Notes under the pieces: model-generated
Databases searched by the model: none
The model's input: the letters and a program-made list of their open reading frames with translations, nothing else
What the model was told of the DNA's origin: nothing
Assembly: GCF_036346875.1 (NCBI RefSeq)
Contig: NZ_CP107852.1
Coordinates: forward strand, 6,758,001-6,822,000
Direction of reading: 5' to 3'
DNA from: Nocardia sp. NBC_00508
Lineage (GTDB): Bacteria > Actinomycetota > Actinomycetes > Mycobacteriales > Mycobacteriaceae
DNA length: 64,000 bases
Shown here: piece by piece, positions 59,883 through 64,000 of the stretch
Position numbering within the stretch: position 1 is the stretch's first letter
How the letters are laid out: each line of letters opens with the position of its first letter
Made by a program: the position numbers and the translations under genes

Positions 59883-61460
59883 GTGCACGAGCGTTGCATC
59901 ACATGCGGCAACATGCGTTACCCCGTCGCCCGCACATCCGACGGCCCTGTCTGCAAGGCTTGCTATCGGCTGCCGACGGCCTGTTGCACGATCTGCGGGC
60001 GACAGCGGCCGTGCCGCAACGTCGCCGACGGAACCCCGCGCTGCCTGTCGTGTTCGACGGTTCGCAGACGTTGCATCAGTTGCGGGAAGATGCGGATCGT
60101 CTCTGCCGTCACCCCCGCTGGCGACCAGTGTCAACGCTGCTTCATGAAGAATCCGCTGTCATTCAAGGCGTGCAGCCGCTGCGGTGTCGTCGAGCACCTT
60201 CGCTTGCATGGACTGTGCACCGGCTGCGTCGCAGCCGACCAAGTGGACGCCCTGCTCGGCGACTTCGATCCGCTAGAACGAGCGGACCTCCTGCGGCTGC
60301 GCGCAACGTTGATCGCGGCCAAGCCCGACTCGCTGTTGCAGTGGCTGTCGCTGTCCGAAGGCGCGACCGCGCTCGCCGAGATCGCCGCCGGCACCTGCCC
60401 GTCGACCCACGACAGCATCGAACGCCGACTTCCCGGCAAGGACGGTGACCACCTGCGCGGGTTGCTTGTCACTGCTGGGCTGCTCGAACCCCGTGACGAG
60501 CACCTCATCCGCCTGGTTTCGTGGTTGGACAAAACGCTGACGACCGTTGAGAACACACACCATCGCCAAATCGTGCGCGCCTACGCTACTTGGGCAGAGA
60601 TCGGCCGGCTGCGCAGACGCCTTGCAGGCTCGCCAGCCTCGCCGGCCCAGACAACGACCATCAGAAGGAAGGTCCGCGCTGCGCTGGTGCTGCTGTCCTG
60701 GCTCAATGGCGACATCCCGCTCGCGGGCTGCCAGCAGATCGACATCGACGGCTATCTGGCCGACGGGAACTCCGAACGCTACCTCTCCGGCCGGTTCCTC
60801 CAGTGGGCCGTCCGCCAGGGTCACGCCCACGCGGTCGAGATCCCGAGCTGGACCAACCAGATACAGACTCGCCCCCTCGGGTCCGAGCAACGCTGGGCCT
60901 TGGCTGAACGCCTGCTCTCCGACAGCTCGCTGGAGGCTCTCGACCGCATCGCCGGACTGCTCAATCTGCTTTACGCCCAACCCTTCACGGTCATCACGCG
61001 CCTGACTGTCGCGCACATCGAGGTCAGAGACACTGGGACCTACGTATTACTCGGTGAGAGTCCGCTGCTTGTGCCGGGCAGGCTGGCCACGCTGATCAGA
61101 GACCATCTCGGCAGCCGAGGCAGCTACGCCGTGGTCGGTCGCCGTGTTGATAGCCCGTGGCTTTTCCCCGGCACGCACCCCGACCGACACTTGAGCGCGG
61201 CCCAACTCGGCCGTCGCCTTCGCCGGATCGGCGTCTACTCCGCGCCGGGTCGTCGAGCAGCACTGCTCGACCTTGCCACCCAGGTGCCCGCAGCGGTGAT
61301 CGCAAGAACACTCGGCATCAGCGCCCGCGTTGCATCGGGCTGGACATCCGACGGCGGATGGGCCGCCTACGCAGCAGAGGTGCAACGCAGACCGAGCACC
61401 CCGCCAAACCGAGATAACACGACGAGCATGACCAGCGGTGGGAAGAATATTTCCTGCTGA
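59883..61460 (+). CDS. Zinc-knuckle protein, C-terminal part with recombinase-like domain
   Basis: 525 residues from GTG 59883, in the same frame as the previous entry and separated by a single TAG. Four further knuckles (CITCG...CKAC, CTICG...CLSC, CISCG...CQRC, CSRCG...CTGC) are followed by about 370 residues resembling a tyrosine recombinase fold. A SAM-like helical part (IVRAYATWAEIGRLRRRLAG) leads to a catalytic-domain-like part (LLNLLYAQPFTVITRLTVAH, WLFPGTHPDRHLSAAQLGRR). The Arg, HxxR and Tyr residues are not visible, so it should be inactive as a recombinase. A structural partner of the active recombinase is likely. Confidence 0.75.
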   Translation: MHERCITCGNMRYPVARTSDGPVCKACYRLPTACCTICGRQRPCRNVADGTPRCLSCSTVRRRCISCGKMRIVSAVTPAGDQCQRCFMKNPLSFKACSRCGVVEHLRLHGLCTGCVAADQVDALLGDFDPLERADLLRLRATLIAAKPDSLLQWLSLSEGATALAEIAAGTCPSTHDSIERRLPGKDGDHLRGLLVTAGLLEPRDEHLIRLVSWLDKTLTTVENTHHRQIVRAYATWAEIGRLRRRLAGSPASPAQTTTIRRKVRAALVLLSWLNGDIPLAGCQQIDIDGYLADGNSERYLSGRFLQWAVRQGHAHAVEIPSWTNQIQTRPLGSEQRWALAERLLSDSSLEALDRIAGLLNLLYAQPFTVITRLTVAHIEVRDTGTYVLLGESPLLVPGRLATLIRDHLGSRGSYAVVGRRVDSPWLFPGTHPDRHLSAAQLGRRLRRIGVYSAPGRRAALLDLATQVPAAVIARTLGISARVASGWTSDGGWAAYAAEVQRRPSTPPNRDNTTSMTSGGKNISC

Positions 61461-61491
61461 GCGGGCATATTGTTACTACAGTTACGGCGCT

Positions 61492-62634
61492 GTGAAGGTT
61501 ATCGGCATTATCAACAGCGAATCAGGGTCCGGGCGGACGACCACAGCGGCATGGATGCTGCACGCGTTACACGAATACGGTCTGTCTGTGGCGGGGGTGG
61601 ATATCGCCGGTAATCAGGATCTGAGCCGGTGGGCGGCTACGGCCGGCTGGCCGATGCCGGTATTAGGTTGGCCCACACCGGATCTGCATGAGCGACTGGC
61701 AGAGGTTTCCGCCGGCGGATACGACGCGGTGGTAGTCGACACGAACGCGCATGGCAGTGGGTTCCTGAATGCCGAGTCGGCGATGCGGGCGGCAACGGAC
61801 CTGGTACTCGTGGTTCCCGCAGATTCGGTCGAAATCGGCGGCCACAGAAGCGAGGTGCTCCGCGCACTGGCCCTGGTGACCGGTGCCATGCTCGACGGGC
61901 TCGGGCCGGTCACCGCGGAACTATCGGTCTTGCTGCCCCAGGTCGACGATGGTGATGAGGATGGGCGGCTCCGTCAGCAGATCGCTATGGTCGACCCTGG
62001 TATTCGGGTACTCACCGCGACTGCGGACAACACACAGCGGTCGGCCGACACGCAGACCGCGATCAGTGGTGCGCTGCATACCGGATTTGGTTCGGCGGCA
62101 ATCGAGTTGCTGCAGTTGGGTATAGCCGAATCGGATGTCGTCGACTGGCATGCCCTTTCGCCGGCGAGCCAGTCGGAACCGGAGTTGTCGACTGAATCGG
62201 ACGCACGCATGGTCTGGGCGAAGGACAGGCCACAGTGGCATGGCCCCGGGCTGCGTACGGACACATTGTCGTGGGGCACGCCATTTGTTCAGGAAATCAC
62301 CGGCCGGGTGACCGATGAGACCGCCCCCACGGTCGGCTCGCTCGTGGGCCACTGGGCGAATAACCCGGTCCGGGGTCCGCGCGTGGTGGACCTTACCTGT
62401 TTGTCGTTCGCCGAATCGCCGGGCGTGGAGGCGTTCTTGCTGCCATTACGTATTCAGGCCGCCTCGCTACCGCTGCTCGAGTCGACCGGCAGGAAAATAA
62501 CGCCGTTACGGGTCGTCGTCGACCCGGCTGCCCCCGCCTTACGACCCACCGATATCCAGGGCCTGGAATCGGTAATAGTGCTCTACGAGGACGGCGAACA
62601 GGCGATGGCAGATGCGCGTAACGACGCGCCTTAG
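61492..62634 (+). CDS. ParA/MinD-like P-loop ATPase
   Basis: 380 residues from GTG 61492 (VKVIGIINSESGSGRTTTAA); an ATG at 61438 lies inside the previous gene. The deviant Walker A motif has Gly-Arg-Thr-Thr where ParA has Gly-Lys-Thr-Thr. DAVVVDTNAHGSGFL fits the Walker B/switch region and TDLVLVVPADSVEIGG the next strand. The C-terminal 150 residues are unlike ParA. ParA-like proteins segregate plasmids or position complexes. No ParB gene or centromere repeats are visible. The Lys-to-Arg change in the P-loop could weaken ATP hydrolysis. Confidence 0.75.
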   Translation: MKVIGIINSESGSGRTTTAAWMLHALHEYGLSVAGVDIAGNQDLSRWAATAGWPMPVLGWPTPDLHERLAEVSAGGYDAVVVDTNAHGSGFLNAESAMRAATDLVLVVPADSVEIGGHRSEVLRALALVTGAMLDGLGPVTAELSVLLPQVDDGDEDGRLRQQIAMVDPGIRVLTATADNTQRSADTQTAISGALHTGFGSAAIELLQLGIAESDVVDWHALSPASQSEPELSTESDARMVWAKDRPQWHGPGLRTDTLSWGTPFVQEITGRVTDETAPTVGSLVGHWANNPVRGPRVVDLTCLSFAESPGVEAFLLPLRIQAASLPLLESTGRKITPLRVVVDPAAPALRPTDIQGLESVIVLYEDGEQAMADARNDAP

Positions 62635-62857
62635 CCGTCTGCATTCACCATCGTGTCCGGCGGTCCTGTTCGCCGCCCGCCCTGCAGTCGAATACAGTCT
62701 CAGTCTGCTTTACCTCCAAGCCCACGCACAGGCCACCCGTAGCAGTTACTGCACCTCCTGAAAAACCATCCAAATCCTGGATACCCGCTCTCGCTCACCG
62801 CCGTCATCTGGCACACCGACCCACCGAATGCTGACCCCTACGACCACAAGGTCAACC

Positions 62858-62893
62858 AAGGGTGGGTGGCCGGTCTGCTGGCCACCCACCCTT
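62858..62893. terminator. Strong bidirectional hairpin at the end of the element cargo
   Basis: A 14-bp perfect stem, AAGGGTGGGTGGCC / GGCCACCCACCCTT, with an 8-base loop, placed between the convergent ParA-like gene and the phosphotransferase remnant. The surrounding 62635-62905 has no gene. It would stop transcription from both sides. Confidence 0.85.
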
Positions 62894-62971
62894 GAGATCA
62901 GTTATCTAGCTCATCGCGTTCAGCCGGAACACATTCCGCCACTTCGAATAACGGACGTTACCGATATCAGC

Positions 62972-63544
62972 GTGTTCGGGCCAGGTCGATTCCAGCGCGG
63001 CGAGCCGGTCGAGATTGCGCAGCGACCAGCTGTCGAGGTCGGCAGGTGGCCCGTGCTCGGCGAACTGCCGCCAGCCATTCAACTTCGGCCCGTAGCTGTC
63101 GGCAATAGTGGGAACCTCGGGGAGGGGACTGGGCGTCAGCGCGTTTGCCAACTGTTCGACGGTGTCGAGCACCGCGTCCAGGTCGCCCGGCCGGTCGAGG
63201 CGGGGATGGCGGCCGTCGACGTCGTCGAACACCACGGCGAACCACCCGGCAATGTCGATCGTGAACAGGACCGACGGTGTCGGCACTGTGCGGGGTAACC
63301 GCGCTGCCGTGCGTGCCTCGGTCTGGTACATCCCGTAAAGAGCGTCGTGAAGGTTGATCACCTTCACGAAAACCCTGCGGCCGTCGGTCAACAGCAGCCG
63401 CGCGGCCGTGCCGTGGCTGAACCCACCCGGCTGCGTGACCGCCGACCGTACCCGGGAGCCGAGGCGGCGCTCGATCCCGGCGTGTACCGGCTGCGGCAGT
63501 TCATGCCATTCGATTCGCGTCGCGCTGCCTGCGTTGTCGGCCAT
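62972..63544 (-). pseudogene. Aminoglycoside-phosphotransferase-like gene, N-terminal half
   Basis: ATG 63544 opens MADNAGSATRIEWHELPQPV, then SHGTAARLLLTDGRRVFVKV (nucleotide loop and Lys), YQTEARTAARLP and DDVDGRHPRLDRPGDLDAVL, to LDRLAALESTWPEH at 62972. Just before the expected HxDxxxxN loop the sequence changes to element DNA and stops at 62906. The rest of the gene is at 57052-57417. An IS21-type element lies 37 bases upstream of the start, so its promoter may also be displaced. Confidence 0.87.
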
Positions 63545-63581
63545 GGCACCATCGTTGGTTTCGAGCGCCGGTGACCGCCAG

Positions 63582-64000
63582 TGACGGCGCTCACTGAATT
63601 TCCCCACTGACGCTCACCGAAATTCCCCATTTGTCCCGTGTGGCTCCGCCGTGAAGGGCGGGCCTCCTTCGATGCTGGTGGTTACCACACCTGACCAGCG
63701 CTTTCGTTCGGAGGAGGCCCGCTTTTCCATGTTGACACGTGAGGAAGATGTGGAAATCAGTGCCCTACGCGCCCGAGGCTGGACGATCTCCCAGATCGCC
63801 CGCCACACCGGCCGCGACCGCAAGACGATCCGCGCCTACTTGGCCGGGGAACGCACCCCCGGCGTCCGCAAACGCCATCTGCCGGACCCTTTCGAGCCGT
63901 TCGTCGAGTACGTGACCGCACGCCTGGCCGAGGACCCGCACCTGTGGGCCCAGACGCTGATGGACGAGCTGGAACCGCTGGGTTTCCCGCTGTCGTATCA
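63582..64000. mobile_element. IS21-family insertion sequence, left end (partial)
   Basis: The left end reads TGACGGCGCTCACTGAATTT. Two near-identical subterminal repeats, GCTCAC(T/C)GAA(T/A)TTCCCCA, stand at 63589-63606 and 63612-63629, the multiple end repeats usual for IS21. The istA start follows; the element runs off the window. Confidence 0.8.
63729..64000 (+). CDS. istA: IS21-family transposase IstA, 3' partial
   Basis: ATG 63729 opens MLTREEDVEISALRARGWTI, a helix-turn-helix region (ISQIARHTGRDRKTIRAYLA), then DPFEPFVEYVTARLAEDPHL before the window ends. This is the DNA-binding N-terminus of IS21 transposases; the DDE core and istB would lie to the right. It is a different IS21-type element from the broken one at 41.3-42.2 kb as far as the non-overlapping parts allow comparison. 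Confidence 0.9.
   Translation, partial: MLTREEDVEISALRARGWTISQIARHTGRDRKTIRAYLAGERTPGVRKRHLPDPFEPFVEYVTARLAEDPHLWAQTLMDELEPLGFPLSY

Larger units (their letters stand above)
57418..62971. mobile_element. Integrative element with tyrosine recombinase, HTH, zinc-knuckle protein and ParA-like ATPase
   Basis: The segment separates the two halves of a phosphotransferase gene. The trinucleotide GTG stands at both junctions (57415-57417 and 62972-62974). Excising about 5.55 kb gives WPEHSGATLLHTDLR in frame. Inside are four plus-strand cargo genes led by a tyrosine recombinase, with a 12-bp inverted repeat before them and a strong terminator after them. No terminal inverted repeats are apparent, in keeping with recombinase-type integration. 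The exact ends may shift by a few bases. Confidence 0.75.

Noticed and set aside
1..64000. CRISPR array, rRNA or intact tRNA genes
   Set aside because: No regularly spaced repeats with spacers, no rRNA sequence and no foldable tRNA were seen on reading both strands.

Overview
The window is high-GC DNA from an actinomycete, most likely a mycolic-acid maker such as Nocardia or a close relative. Pointers are a secreted antigen-85-type esterase, WXG100 proteins, a spore-associated-protein-A-like secreted protein, many TetR/XRE/SDR/GNAT genes and actinobacterial IS families. It reads as an accessory region: short intact operons separated by IS elements and broken genes.

Layout. 1-5.8 kb: 3' part of a multidomain polyketide/PUFA-synthase-like gene (KS, chain-length-factor-like KS, KR, DH), a second hot-dog dehydratase gene, and an SDR pseudogene cut by an IS4-type element. 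5.8-10.4 kb: three IS elements. 11-15.8 kb: an operon of SDR, KAS III, acyltransferase and acyl-CoA-oxidase-like enzyme. 16-19.4 kb: IS remnants, a TetR gene and an aldehyde dehydrogenase. 19.9-25.3 kb: a minus-strand operon for PxpA, biotin carrier, biotin carboxylase, PxpB, PxpC, a tautomerase and a luciferase-like oxidoreductase, which together look like a split urea-carboxylase/5-oxoprolinase-type enzyme with redox partners. 25.9-28.4 kb: amidohydrolase, tryptophan 2,3-dioxygenase and a truncated aminotransferase. 28.4-34.4 kb: gene fragments around an intact NTF2/TetR pair, the SapA-like protein and the esterase. 34.5-39.6 kb: zinc alcohol dehydrogenase, LuxC-like reductase, LuxE-like synthetase and an unrecognised 493-residue protein. 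40-42.2 kb: broken transposases. 42.7-48.8 kb: peptide deformylase, XRE regulator, sugar-nucleotide dehydratase, ATP-grasp, DegT aminotransferase and MurG-like glycosyltransferase. 49.4-53.4 kb: XRE/AbrB-like pair broken by a second identical IS3 copy, then acetyltransferases. 53.7-56.9 kb: type VII secretion toxin module. 57.4-63.0 kb: a mobile element (tyrosine recombinase, HTH, zinc-knuckle protein with degenerate recombinase domain, ParA-like ATPase) that splits a phosphotransferase gene. The right edge enters an IS21-type element.

Two IS3-family copies in direct orientation (9187-10449 and 50342-51604), which appear identical, bracket about 40 kb. Several reading frames break at runs of four G or C, so sequencing error and true gene decay should both be kept in mind. 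The strongest candidates for undescribed biology are the recombinase/zinc-knuckle element, the LuxC/LuxE/unknown-protein operon, the biotin-dependent PxpABC operon and the MurG-like/dehydratase/ATP-grasp/aminotransferase locus.
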